From contig JAVWPP010000021.1 of assembly GCA_036635835.1 (NCBI GenBank), forward strand, positions 1 through 20,518: a stretch of 20,518 bases of DNA, in the 5' to 3' direction. How positions within the stretch are numbered: the first letter of the stretch is position 1; each line of letters begins with the position of its first letter. The stretch is from JAVWPP01 sp036635835 (GTDB taxonomy: Bacteria > Bacillota > Clostridia > TANB77 > CAG-465). Below are positions 1 through 5,172 of this stretch, in pieces. The position numbers were made by a program, and so were the translations under genes. The notes beneath the pieces are model-generated. The model did no database searches, was not told the origin of the DNA, and saw nothing but the letters and a program-made list of their open reading frames with translations.

Positions 1-747
1 AGAGGTACACATGCATGTGTAAAACAAATGCAACAATTCATGAGAGAAGCTAAAAGAAACTATGGAAACGAATACTACATTTTAAAAATGGATATTCGCA
101 AATTTTTTTATAATATCAAACCCAGTATTTTGTATAGTATACTAGATAAAAGAATTACAAACGTTAGATTAAAAGAATTTACAAAAAGTATAATATACAG
201 CAATATAGAAATAGACGATATAGGAATTCCTATAGGTAATTATACATCTCAGTATTTTGCAAATATATATATGAATGAATTAGATCAATTTGTTAAGAAC
301 AATTTAAATGTTAAATATTATATTAGATATATGGATGATTTCATACTGCTATTAAGAAGCAAAGAAGAGTGTAGAGATATGCTAAAGAAAATAACTATAT
401 TTTTAGAGATAAAGTTAGAACTTGAACTAAATAAAAAAACAAAATATTATCCAAATAGAATGGGTACGGATTTTTGTGGATATGTTATTTATGATACGCA
501 TATAAGACTAAGAAAAAACTCAAAAATCAAAATTAAAAGAAATATTAGAAAATGGAACAAACTATATCATAAAACAAAGTTAGATTTTTCTGAAATATTA
601 AGAATGTTAGCTTCGCTACATTCTTGGGAAGGGCATGCAAAGCATGCGGATACCTTTATATTAAGAAAACAAATTTTAGAAAAATGTGATTTTATTTATG
701 ATCCTCTTTTGGATTATTCTATAGATTCACAAGGACAAGTGCTGTAA
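1..747 (+). CDS. DGR-type reverse transcriptase, 5'-truncated by window edge
   Basis: Reverse transcriptase that in diversity-generating retroelements copies the template repeat with adenine-specific errors, the cDNA then replacing the variable repeat of a target gene. The frame is open from base 1 (248 residues visible), so the start lies off the left edge. It opens with RGTHACVKQ (RT motif 2 region), then MDIRKFFYNI (motif 3 with catalytic Asp), IPIGNYTSQYFANIYMNELD (motif 4), and YIRYMDDF, with YMDD at nt 328-339. The Ser-Gln after GNYT is typical of DGR RTs, whereas group II intron and retroviral-type enzymes usually have a QGxxxSP form. The C-terminus carries SWEGHAKHADTFILRKQIL, a tail common in this RT group. 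No maturase or endonuclease domain follows. The template repeat begins within about 10 nt of the stop. A retron or group II origin is possible but fits motif 4 and the downstream repeat less well. Confidence 0.9.
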   Translation, partial: RGTHACVKQMQQFMREAKRNYGNEYYILKMDIRKFFYNIKPSILYSILDKRITNVRLKEFTKSIIYSNIEIDDIGIPIGNYTSQYFANIYMNELDQFVKNNLNVKYYIRYMDDFILLLRSKEECRDMLKKITIFLEIKLELELNKKTKYYPNRMGTDFCGYVIYDTHIRLRKNSKIKIKRNIRKWNKLYHKTKLDFSEILRMLASLHSWEGHAKHADTFILRKQILEKCDFIYDPLLDYSIDSQGQVL

Positions 748-749
748 AT

Positions 750-925
750 CTTTTAAGTGGCGACTACTCGAACTTCCCGTATTCGACCAATCCTGTCTTC
801 TACCGTGGGGGCAATTACAATAATGGAGGCAATGCTGGAGTGTTCGCGTTCAATAACAACACAGGTCAGCCTAACAGTAACAATTGCTGGCGTCGGTGTC
901 TGCACTCTGCTTTATTAATATTGTG
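750..925 (+). repeat. DGR template repeat (TR)
   Basis: Immediately after the RT stop the composition jumps: 756-911 is 50% GC (78 of 156 by hand count) against strongly AT-rich flanks. In the frame starting at 756 it reads as the tail of a C-type-lectin/FGE-like fold, with PVFYRGGNYNNGGNAG and VFAFNNNTG segments, followed by a TGA at 924-926. Twelve codons are AAC/AAT and there is no AAA or AAG codon, the classic TR design: A-mutagenesis of AAY gives many residues but never a stop. There is no start codon or ribosome binding site, so it is probably not translated itself. Exact borders need the variable repeat, which is not in the window. The partner gene presumably lies left of the window or elsewhere in the genome. 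Confidence 0.85.
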
Positions 926-949
926 ATGATATATTTACGGATATATCAT
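926..949 (+). other. hairpin just 3' of the template repeat
   Basis: A 9-bp perfect stem (ATGATATAT at 926-934 with ATATATCAT at 941-949) around the loop TTACGG, starting at the stop codon that ends the TR reading frame. Some DGRs carry hairpins beside their repeats that aid retrohoming, usually downstream of the variable repeat. Here it may instead be part of the template RNA structure. Confidence 0.5.
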
Positions 950-1043
950 ATAGCTAAAGCAAAGAAGCATAAGTCCTTTCGGAAGAAAAAAATATTAATA
1001 GATTAATTAGATTAGTAATTTTAATGAATATTTAAATAGTTGG

Positions 1044-1116
<73 letters not shown>

Positions 1117-1178
1117 TGCTTAATTATAAATTAATTTTATTTTTTCTATTTTATATTTTGCTACGCATTATAATATTT

Positions 1179-1248
1179 TGTCGACTTTTGTCGAAAAAGC
1201 GCGAAATGAAATAAAGTTGTTTACAAAGTAAAGAGCCTTTGATATAAT
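1179..1248 (+). promoter_or_regulatory. sRNA unit 1 promoter with tandem Spo0A-like boxes
   Basis: Boxes TGTCGAC (1179-1185), TGTCGAA (1189-1195) and GCGCGAA (1199-1205) are phased exactly 10 bp apart. TGTCGAA lies within TTTTGTCGAAAAA, which fits the published Spo0A consensus. Then 24 nt, TTTACA (1220-1225), 17 nt, TATAAT (1243-1248) with an extended TG before the -10. The same layout recurs in units 2, 3 and 4. Spo0A as the regulator is inferred from the box. Confidence 0.8.
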
Positions 1249-1254
1249 CTACTA

Positions 1255-1418
1255 GTTCAAGAGAGTAATTAAATTCTATTGCGACTAGATTTAATTATAT
1301 ATTTAAAGAATAAGTAGTATGAAACGTGTAACTAACGTAAGAAATGACTACAATAAAAAATTTAACTCTTCAAAGCATAAATTTTAAACCAGAGATGAAA
1401 GATATCTCTGGTTTTTTT
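1255..1418 (+). ncRNA. small RNA unit 1 (predicted, about 164 nt)
   Basis: The start is placed 7 nt after the -10 and the end at a T-run after the hairpin CCAGAGAT (1389-1396)/ATCTCTGG (1404-1411). The 5' part folds into a 12-bp stem with one bulge (1266-1278 with 1286-1297) and the 7-nt loop TTGCGAC. The first transcribed bases CTACTAG are shared with units 2 and 3. One 22-codon ATG frame (1319-1387) exists but has no ribosome binding site, so I favour a non-coding RNA. Target and function are unknown. Confidence 0.65.
1389..1418 (+). terminator. intrinsic terminator of sRNA unit 1
   Basis: 8-bp stem CCAGAGAT/ATCTCTGG with a 7-nt loop followed by seven Ts. Stem sequence is nearly the same as in unit 3. 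Confidence 0.85.
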
Positions 1419-1428
1419 ATTTGTTGTT

Positions 1429-1508
1429 TGTCGCATTTTGTCTACTTTTGTCGAAAAAGCGCGAAATGCAATAAAGGTGTTTACATAGTAAAAAGCGTTT
1501 GATATAAT
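1429..1508 (+). promoter_or_regulatory. sRNA unit 2 promoter with four phased 0A-like boxes
   Basis: Boxes TGTCGCA (1429-1435), TGTCTAC (1439-1445), TGTCGAA (1449-1455) and GCGCGAA (1459-1465) have their central C at 1432, 1442, 1452 and 1462, exactly one helical turn apart. Then 24 nt after the consensus box comes TTTACA (1480-1485), a 17-nt spacer and TATAAT (1503-1508). The first box begins only about 10 nt past the unit 1 terminator T-run. Confidence 0.8.
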
Positions 1509-1514
1509 CTACTA

Positions 1515-1680
1515 GATTCAAGAAGATTATTAGATTCAATATAGGAGCTGAATTTAATTATTATTCAAAATAATCATAAGTCTGAAAGCGAAGTGGGTAC
1601 TCGTAATTAAGATTAGAAATAGAACTTATATATAAGTTCTGATTTGGAGCTAGAGATACTTATGTCTCTGGTTTTTTTTT
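1515..1680 (+). ncRNA. small RNA unit 2 (predicted, about 166 nt)
   Basis: Predicted from the promoter and terminator. A 10-bp stem (1529-1538 with 1549-1558) presents the loop ATATAGGAGC, a Shine-Dalgarno-like AGGAG. A second small hairpin is ATTATT-CAA-AATAAT (1560-1574), a third is AGAACTTA/TAAGTTCT (1621-1640), then the terminator. There is no ATG-started frame of useful length, so it looks non-coding. After the shared first 12-15 nt its sequence diverges from unit 1 while the hairpin layout is kept. Confidence 0.7.
1650..1680 (+). terminator. intrinsic terminator of sRNA unit 2
   Basis: 9-bp stem with two G-U pairs (1650-1658 with 1663-1671), a 4-nt loop, and a run of nine Ts. Confidence 0.85.
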
Positions 1681-1700
1681 TATAACTTTTTTCTGTATAT

Positions 1701-1780
1701 TGTCTTGTTTTGTCTACTTTTGTCGAAAAAGCGCGAAATGCAATAAAGGTGTTTACAATGAAAAAGTCGTTTGATATAAT
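1701..1780 (+). promoter_or_regulatory. sRNA unit 3 promoter with four phased 0A-like boxes
   Basis: Boxes TGTCTTG (1701), TGTCTAC (1711), TGTCGAA (1721) and GCGCGAA (1731) are exactly 10 bp apart. Then 24 nt after the consensus box comes TTTACA (1752-1757), 17 nt and TATAAT (1775-1780). The outermost box differs from that of unit 2, but the phase is kept. Confidence 0.8.
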
Positions 1781-1786
1781 CTACTA

Positions 1787-2022
1787 GATTCATGGGAATG
1801 ATTGAATTTACCATAAGGGGTATATTCAAAGGCTACATTCAATGAATTAAAAACTGTAATATGGAGTAAGTACCATAAATAACGAAAACCAAGAGATTGA
1901 CAGTGTACTAGTCAAAAGTATACATGAGAATATGTATACTATAAAAAGTAGAAGTAGGTTACAAACCTTAAGAATTGCTTCTACTAGTTAAAACCAGAGA
2001 TAATTATATCTCTGGCTTTTTT
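1787..2022 (+). ncRNA. small RNA unit 3 (predicted, about 236 nt)
   Basis: The longest and most structured unit. Stem 1 is 1802-1812 with 1819-1829, 11 positions with one mismatch, loop ATAAGG. Stem 2 is AGTATACAT (1917-1925) with its complement at 1932-1940. Stem 3 is nested: GTAGAAG (1948-1954) with CTTCTAC (1978-1984), enclosing AGGTT (1956-1960)/AACCT (1964-1968). The terminator follows. The first bases match units 1 and 2. A 17-codon ATG frame at 1792 starts almost at the transcript 5' end without a ribosome binding site and is not credible. A possible inner promoter, TTGACA (1897-1902)-N16-TATACA (1919-1924), overlaps stem 2 and could yield a shorter RNA. Confidence 0.7.
1994..2022 (+). 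terminator. intrinsic terminator of sRNA unit 3
   Basis: CCAGAGATA (1994-2002), loop ATTA (2003-2006), then TATCTCTGG (2007-2015), followed by CTTTTTT. Confidence 0.9.
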
Positions 2023-2075
2023 ATGAGCTTTTTTACTGTATATTATTTGCTTTTACCTAAAAATCATTAAAGCTC

Positions 2076-2103
2076 TTTATAAACTAAAATCTCTTTATAT
2101 AAT
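2076..2103 (+). promoter_or_regulatory. decayed fifth copy of the sRNA promoter
   Basis: TTTATA (2076-2081), 16 nt, TATAAT (2098-2103), then TTGCTAGATT, close to the CTACTAGATT that follows the -10 in units 2 and 3. No TGTCGAA box lies upstream. It resembles the array promoters after loss of the regulatory boxes and may drive the 48-aa gene 130 nt downstream. Confidence 0.45.
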
Positions 2104-2237
2104 TTGCTAGATTTAAAATATTTTTTTCTACAGCTATATATTCTTTTTTCTAAATATCTCTTGTATACTTTTGTATACTATCTATTGCAAAACAAAAAGA
2201 GAATATATATAATATAAATAAAGTAATGGAGGATGTA

Positions 2238-2384
2238 ATGGAAGAGAAAGATGGTATAATTATGTTTGAAGATAAGATGTATAATCTAGATGAAATGTCT
2301 ACAGAGGAATTAGATATACTTATAGATAGTATAGAAAATGAACAAAGAATAATACAAAAAAATATAATTGATTTAGTTGGATAA
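2238..2384 (+). CDS. small acidic protein, 48 aa, unknown
   Basis: ATG at 2238 is preceded by GGAGG (2228-2232) at 5-nt spacing, one of the better ribosome binding sites here. The product begins MEEKDGIIMFEDKMYNLDEM, is rich in Glu, Asp and Ile, and its second half (STEELDILIDSIENEQRIIQ) suggests one amphipathic helix with heptad-like spacing. There is no signal peptide or membrane segment, so it should be cytosolic. No family recognised. It stands alone between the small RNA units 3 and 4, downstream of the decayed promoter copy. Good translation signals make it likely real; function unknown. Confidence 0.65.
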   Translation: MEEKDGIIMFEDKMYNLDEMSTEELDILIDSIENEQRIIQKNIIDLVG

Positions 2385-2470
2385 AATAATTATAAAAATA
2401 AGAGTGGAAAAAGAAAAATGACAAAAAAATAATAAACGGAAAAATAAAAATTAAAATAATTAAAATATTT

Positions 2471-2540
2471 TGTGAGGTTTTGTCGAAAAAATAGAAGTTA
2501 AACAAAAGGTATTTACAAACTAAATAGAGCTTGTTACAAT
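2471..2540 (+). promoter_or_regulatory. sRNA unit 4 promoter with tandem 0A-like boxes
   Basis: TGTGAGG (2471) and TGTCGAA (2481-2487) are 10 bp apart; the third position (2491, ATAGAAG) is degenerate. Then exactly 24 nt, TTTACA (2512-2517), 17 nt and TACAAT (2535-2540). The flanking sequence has diverged from units 1-3 but all spacings are kept, which argues for functional constraint. Confidence 0.75.
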
Positions 2541-2546
2541 AGCGAA

Positions 2547-2640
2547 GATAACCTAATAATTATATATAAGCTATTAGTTAAAATGTTTTAATTAAAACTT
2601 ATAATAGCCATTAGAAATATCTCTAATGGCTATGTATATT
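2547..2640 (+). ncRNA. small RNA unit 4 (predicted, about 95 nt)
   Basis: A short transcript predicted from the conserved promoter. It holds a CTAATA/TATTAG stem, the palindrome GTTTTAATTAAAAC (2585-2598), and a 12-bp terminator hairpin. No ORF. It is the most diverged member and is separated from the others by the 48-aa gene. Confidence 0.6.
2604..2640 (+). terminator. terminator hairpin of sRNA unit 4
   Basis: ATAGCCATTAGA (2604-2615) and its complement TCTAATGGCTAT (2622-2633), loop of 6. The T-run is interrupted (GTATATTTTATT). It may also serve the minus-strand gene ending at 2677. Confidence 0.7.
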
Positions 2641-2676
2641 TTATTAATTATTATTAAATATTAATTTAAAGATATC

Positions 2677-3390
2677 TTACTTTATTTTAGTTTTTTCTTT
2701 GCTTGCATAGAAGTAACTTGTAAATAAAATAAGGTGAGGTATAGTAATCATAAAACCACCAATAACATCACTTGCAAAGTGAACACCTAAATAGATTCTA
2801 CTAAGCCCAATTAAAAGAATTAGAGTGACTAATAAAGAAGAAAGAATAATCTTCATATTTTTATTTCTTACATATCTAATTACAAAGAAAATTATAAACC
2901 CATAAAAGGCACAGCTAAGCATAGCGTGGCCACTTGGAAAACTAAAATTAGATTCCTCTATAAGATTTATATCAATAGGTCTTTCTCTTGAAAATATATA
3001 TTTAAGACTTTGGTTTAGCGCAGTAACTAAAACTAAGTTTAGCACTACTAATATTTTATTTTTCATATTTTTAATTATAAGTATTAAAATACCTGTAATA
3101 GATATTAAAAATATAGGACCACCTAAAAAAGTAATTGCTTTTATTACTTTTGTTAATGGATCTGAAATAAATTTAGATACAATATTATATATAAAATTAT
3201 CAAAAGAATGAAGAGAATTTCTAAACACTCCATAAGCTATTAAAGCAAAAATAAATATACAAATACTAAAAACAGTCCATTTTATATTTTCGTTTATATT
3301 AGTTATTTTATTTTTACTTTTATTTTTCACTTCATTTGTCGCTTTCTCTTTCACTTCATTTTCATTTTTCTTATCATTTGTTTTCGCCAT
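2677..3390 (-). CDS. PAP2-family membrane phosphatase
   Basis: Integral membrane phosphatase of the PAP2 (type 2 phosphatidic acid phosphatase) superfamily, whose members remove phosphate from lipids such as undecaprenyl-PP, phosphatidate or phosphatidylglycerol-P. The full signature is present: K130 to R137-P138 (KX6RP), P152-S-G-H155, and R198-X5-H204-XXX-D208. About six hydrophobic segments follow a Lys/Asn-rich cytosolic N-terminus of roughly 35 residues. I start at ATG 3390 (MAKTNDKK): AGGAG (3399-3403) lies 8 nt upstream. An upstream GTG at 3399 overlaps that site and is unlikely. 237 aa is normal for the family. The substrate cannot be read from the sequence; an undecaprenyl-PP phosphatase role is plausible but unproven. 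Confidence 0.9.
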   Translation of the reverse strand: MAKTNDKKNENEVKEKATNEVKNKSKNKITNINENIKWTVFSICIFIFALIAYGVFRNSLHSFDNFIYNIVSKFISDPLTKVIKAITFLGGPIFLISITGILILIIKNMKNKILVVLNLVLVTALNQSLKYIFSRERPIDINLIEESNFSFPSGHAMLSCAFYGFIIFFVIRYVRNKNMKIILSSLLVTLILLIGLSRIYLGVHFASDVIGGFMITIPHLILFTSYFYASKEKTKIK

Positions 3391-3409
3391 AATTAACACT
3401 CCTAAAAGT

Positions 3410-3438
3410 ATTATATATAATATTGTCTAAAAAAGCAA
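3410..3438 (-). promoter_or_regulatory. possible promoter of the PAP2 gene
   Basis: On the minus strand TTGCTT (3433-3438), 17 nt, TATAAT (3410-3415). The transcript would begin almost at the AGGAG site, so the leader would be very short; this lowers confidence. Confidence 0.4.
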
Positions 3439-3452
3439 TAAAAATATAAAGT

Positions 3453-3480
3453 AATAGAGAGTGAAAATTCACTCTCTATT
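3453..3480 (-). terminator. terminator of the small membrane protein operon
   Basis: A 13-bp stem, AATAGAGAGTGAA with its complement, and only AA between the arms. The stop codon of the last small protein (3476-3478) is inside the stem. On the minus strand the following sequence is T-rich. It separates this operon from the PAP2 gene. Confidence 0.75.
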
Positions 3481-3664
3481 CATTATTTGTTTTGGTATTA
3501 TCTATTTGCTCTATAGTTGTTTTTGCTGGTACTTTCTGACGTGGGTCATTATCTACTGTATGATTGATACAGTTAAAAGTATGAGCAATTATAAAAAGTA
3601 AACCTAGAACAACTAAAATTCTTTTTATTATTATCCCTAAAGTTACTGGACTTTCATCTAACAT
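3476..3664 (-). CDS. small single-pass membrane protein, 62 aa
   Basis: Product begins MLDESPVTLGIIIKRILVVL, with one hydrophobic segment (about residues 8-28), then a polar tail rich in Asn, Thr and Lys with two Pro. GCGAGGTG sits about 6 nt before ATG 3664; a GTG nine bases further upstream lies inside that site and is unlikely to be used. No family recognised. It is the third gene of a minus-strand operon of single-pass miniproteins and ends inside the operon terminator. With a short N-terminus and a Lys-Arg before the hydrophobic run, the orientation is uncertain. Confidence 0.65.
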   Translation of the reverse strand: MLDESPVTLGIIIKRILVVLGLLFIIAHTFNCINHTVDNDPRQKVPAKTTIEQIDNTKTNNE

Positions 3665-3684
3665 AACATTCACCTCGCATATAT

Positions 3685-3882
3685 TTATTCACGCATAAGT
3701 TTATTGTATTCTTCTGTTGTAGGCATAGGGTCGTTAGTTATTTCTTTGTATACAGCATCAGATGGATTTACCATTTTAGCAGGCTTGTAACTTCCATGAA
3801 ATATTTCAGCTACGCAAGCTAAGAAAAAAAGAATTAGTAATAACTTAATAAAACCAGATATAAAACTTTTACCTTTAGACAT
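3685..3882 (-). CDS. small single-pass membrane protein, 65 aa
   Basis: Starts MSKGKSFISGFIKLLLILFF: a positively charged N-terminus, a hydrophobic segment at about 9-27 with one Cys, then a polar tail (residues 28-65) with Pro and acidic residues. It may be a type II/III membrane anchor, or less likely a cleaved signal. AAAGGAGG lies 8 nt before the ATG, a near-perfect ribosome binding site. The coding gap to the next gene is about 20 nt using the ATG at 3664. No family recognised. Confidence 0.7.
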   Translation of the reverse strand: MSKGKSFISGFIKLLLILFFLACVAEIFHGSYKPAKMVNPSDAVYKEITNDPMPTTEEYNKLMRE

Positions 3883-3947
3883 ATAAATGTCCTCCTTTTA
3901 AAGTTTATTTTTCTTTTCTTTTTTCTGTTTTTGTATATTTTCTTGTC

Positions 3948-4115
3948 CTATATACCATGAACTAGTATTTGCAAGAACCAAGTCTTTATCGCAAGATATA
4001 TAAGAGCTGCTAAGGTTACAAGTACAAAACTAGAAATAAGTCTTCCAAGTAATAATACAAATCCGTCTTTAGTTTGATTATAATCTTCGTCTTTATCTAT
4101 CTTTTTTTTAAACAT
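3948..4115 (-). CDS. small single-pass membrane protein, 55 aa
   Basis: Begins MFKKKIDKDEDYNQTKDGFV, a charged 17-residue N-terminus followed by a hydrophobic stretch (about 19-42) and a short tail ending ILVHGI. AAAGGAG lies 8 nt before the ATG. It is the first gene of the operon, about 55 nt after the predicted transcript start, and 65 nt before the 65-aa gene. The intervening sequence on the coding strand is A/G-rich. No family recognised; the strong ribosome binding site supports expression. Confidence 0.65.
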   Translation of the reverse strand: MFKKKIDKDEDYNQTKDGFVLLLGRLISSFVLVTLAALIYLAIKTWFLQILVHGI

Positions 4116-4170
4116 ATAAAAGTCTCCTTTAAAATTATTTAATCTTAAATTTAAAACTTAATCTATGTAT

Positions 4171-4200
4171 AGTATACCATAAAGGTCTACTCAAAGTCAA
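4171..4200 (-). promoter_or_regulatory. promoter of the small membrane protein operon
   Basis: On the minus strand TTGACT (4195-4200), 18 nt, TATACT (4171-4176), placing the transcript start near 4164, about 50 nt before the first start codon. Confidence 0.6.
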
Positions 4201-4231
4201 CATAAAAAATAAGACTAATATAAACTCTACC

Positions 4232-4265
4232 TATGCTAAGCATAAAAAAATCTATGCTATGCATA
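4232..4265 (+). promoter_or_regulatory. paired 13-bp near-palindromes (possible operator)
   Basis: TATGCTAAGCATA (4232-4244, a 6-1-6 inverted repeat) and TATGCTATGCATA (4253-4265) differ at one base and their starts are 21 bp apart, two helical turns. They lie between the divergent small-protein operon and trmN6, about 30 bp upstream of the former's -35. The arrangement fits a dimeric repressor or activator bound twice on one DNA face. The regulator is unknown. Confidence 0.5.
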
Positions 4266-4401
4266 AATATATATATCCTCTACGTAAAAATACTTTTACA
4301 TACGTTTTAAAATTTAAAATAGAATTTTGCATATACACTAGCACTTTCAAGCAAAAAAGTATATAATGTAGATATAAAATATACTTAGGAAGGAAATAAA
4401 A

Positions 4402-5172
4402 ATGGAAAATGAGAGAATAGATGATTTAGGCATCAAGAATTTAAAAGTAGTACAAAACCCAGATTATTTTTGCTTTGGTACAGATAGCGTACTTCTTGCA
4501 AACTTCGTAAAGAGCACAAAATCTGCAAATGTCATAGTAGACCTATGCGCTGGAAGTAGTGTTATTCCACTTATAATGTCAGCTAAAATAAAATACAGCA
4601 GAATATTTGCAGTAGAGCTGCAAAAAGAAATGTTTGAACTTTCTAAAAAAAGCATAGCGCTTAATAAACTAAAAAATAAAATAATACCTATACATAAAGA
4701 TATAAAAGATATAAAAGCAATAAGAGAAGCACTTCTTACAGAGGGATACCCAGAAGTAGTAGATATTATAACAGTAAACCCACCATACAAAAAAGAAGGA
4801 ACTGGCATTAAAAACGATACAAGTGTAAAAACCATAGCAAGGCATGAAATAAAATGTACACTAGAAGATATATTCAGCACAAGTAAAAAACTGCTTAAAG
4901 ATCTAGGAAAGCTATACATGGTGCACAAACCAGAAAGACTAGCAGAAATAATATACACTGCAAAAGCATACGGCTTCGAAGCAAAAAGAATAAGACTTGT
5001 AGAACCTAAAAAAGGAATGAAAGCAAGCATAGCACTTTTTGAGTTTGTTAAATTTGGCAACCCAGAAGTTATAATAGAGCCAACTCTAATAGAGTATAAC
5101 GAAGACGGAACATACACAGATGAAATTTATAAAATATATGGAATGGAAAGAAAAATAGAAGATGAAAAATAG
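4402..5172 (+). CDS. trmN6: tRNA1(Val) (adenine-37-N6)-methyltransferase-like protein
   Basis: SAM-dependent N6-adenine methyltransferase of the YfiC/YabB family, which methylates A37 of tRNA(Val) in E. coli. The SAM-binding segment VDLCAGSSVIPL spans about residues 46-57, and the catalytic N126-P-P-Y129 follows VDIITV. The opening RIDDLGIKNLKVVQNPDYF and the FGTDSVLLANF region are typical of the family. 256 aa is the usual length. AGGAAGG stands upstream of ATG 4402. The next gene, rsmI, overlaps by 11 nt, the same neighbour association seen for yabB and yabC in Bacillus, so the two RNA methyltransferases are likely co-translated. Family assignment is firm; the exact tRNA substrate is inferred from homologues. 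Confidence 0.9.
   Translation: MENERIDDLGIKNLKVVQNPDYFCFGTDSVLLANFVKSTKSANVIVDLCAGSSVIPLIMSAKIKYSRIFAVELQKEMFELSKKSIALNKLKNKIIPIHKDIKDIKAIREALLTEGYPEVVDIITVNPPYKKEGTGIKNDTSVKTIARHEIKCTLEDIFSTSKKLLKDLGKLYMVHKPERLAEIIYTAKAYGFEAKRIRLVEPKKGMKASIALFEFVKFGNPEVIIEPTLIEYNEDGTYTDEIYKIYGMERKIEDEK

Noticed and set aside
750..925. Search by eye for a variable repeat elsewhere in the window
   Set aside because: No second GC-rich copy of the RGGNYNN-type sequence was found on either strand; the target must lie outside.
1319..1387. 22-codon ATG frame in sRNA unit 1 (basic peptide starting MKRVTNVRND)
   Set aside because: No ribosome binding site upstream, and units 2-4 have no equivalent frame; treated as non-coding.
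1897..1924. TTGACA-N16-TATACA inside sRNA unit 3
   Set aside because: Could be a promoter, but it overlaps a perfect RNA hairpin and has no box or ORF; kept only as a remark.
1179..2540. Repeated blocks as a possible CRISPR array
   Set aside because: Repeats are about 260-760 nt apart, contain promoter hexamers, and each is followed by a terminator; no spacer-like units or cas genes.
3330..3345. TTTGTCGC resembling a 0A box
   Set aside because: Lies inside the PAP2 coding sequence with no promoter in phase.
4464..5117. Long reverse-strand frame (217 codons) opposite trmN6
   Set aside because: Mirror of a strongly biased true gene; no motifs and no ribosome binding site.
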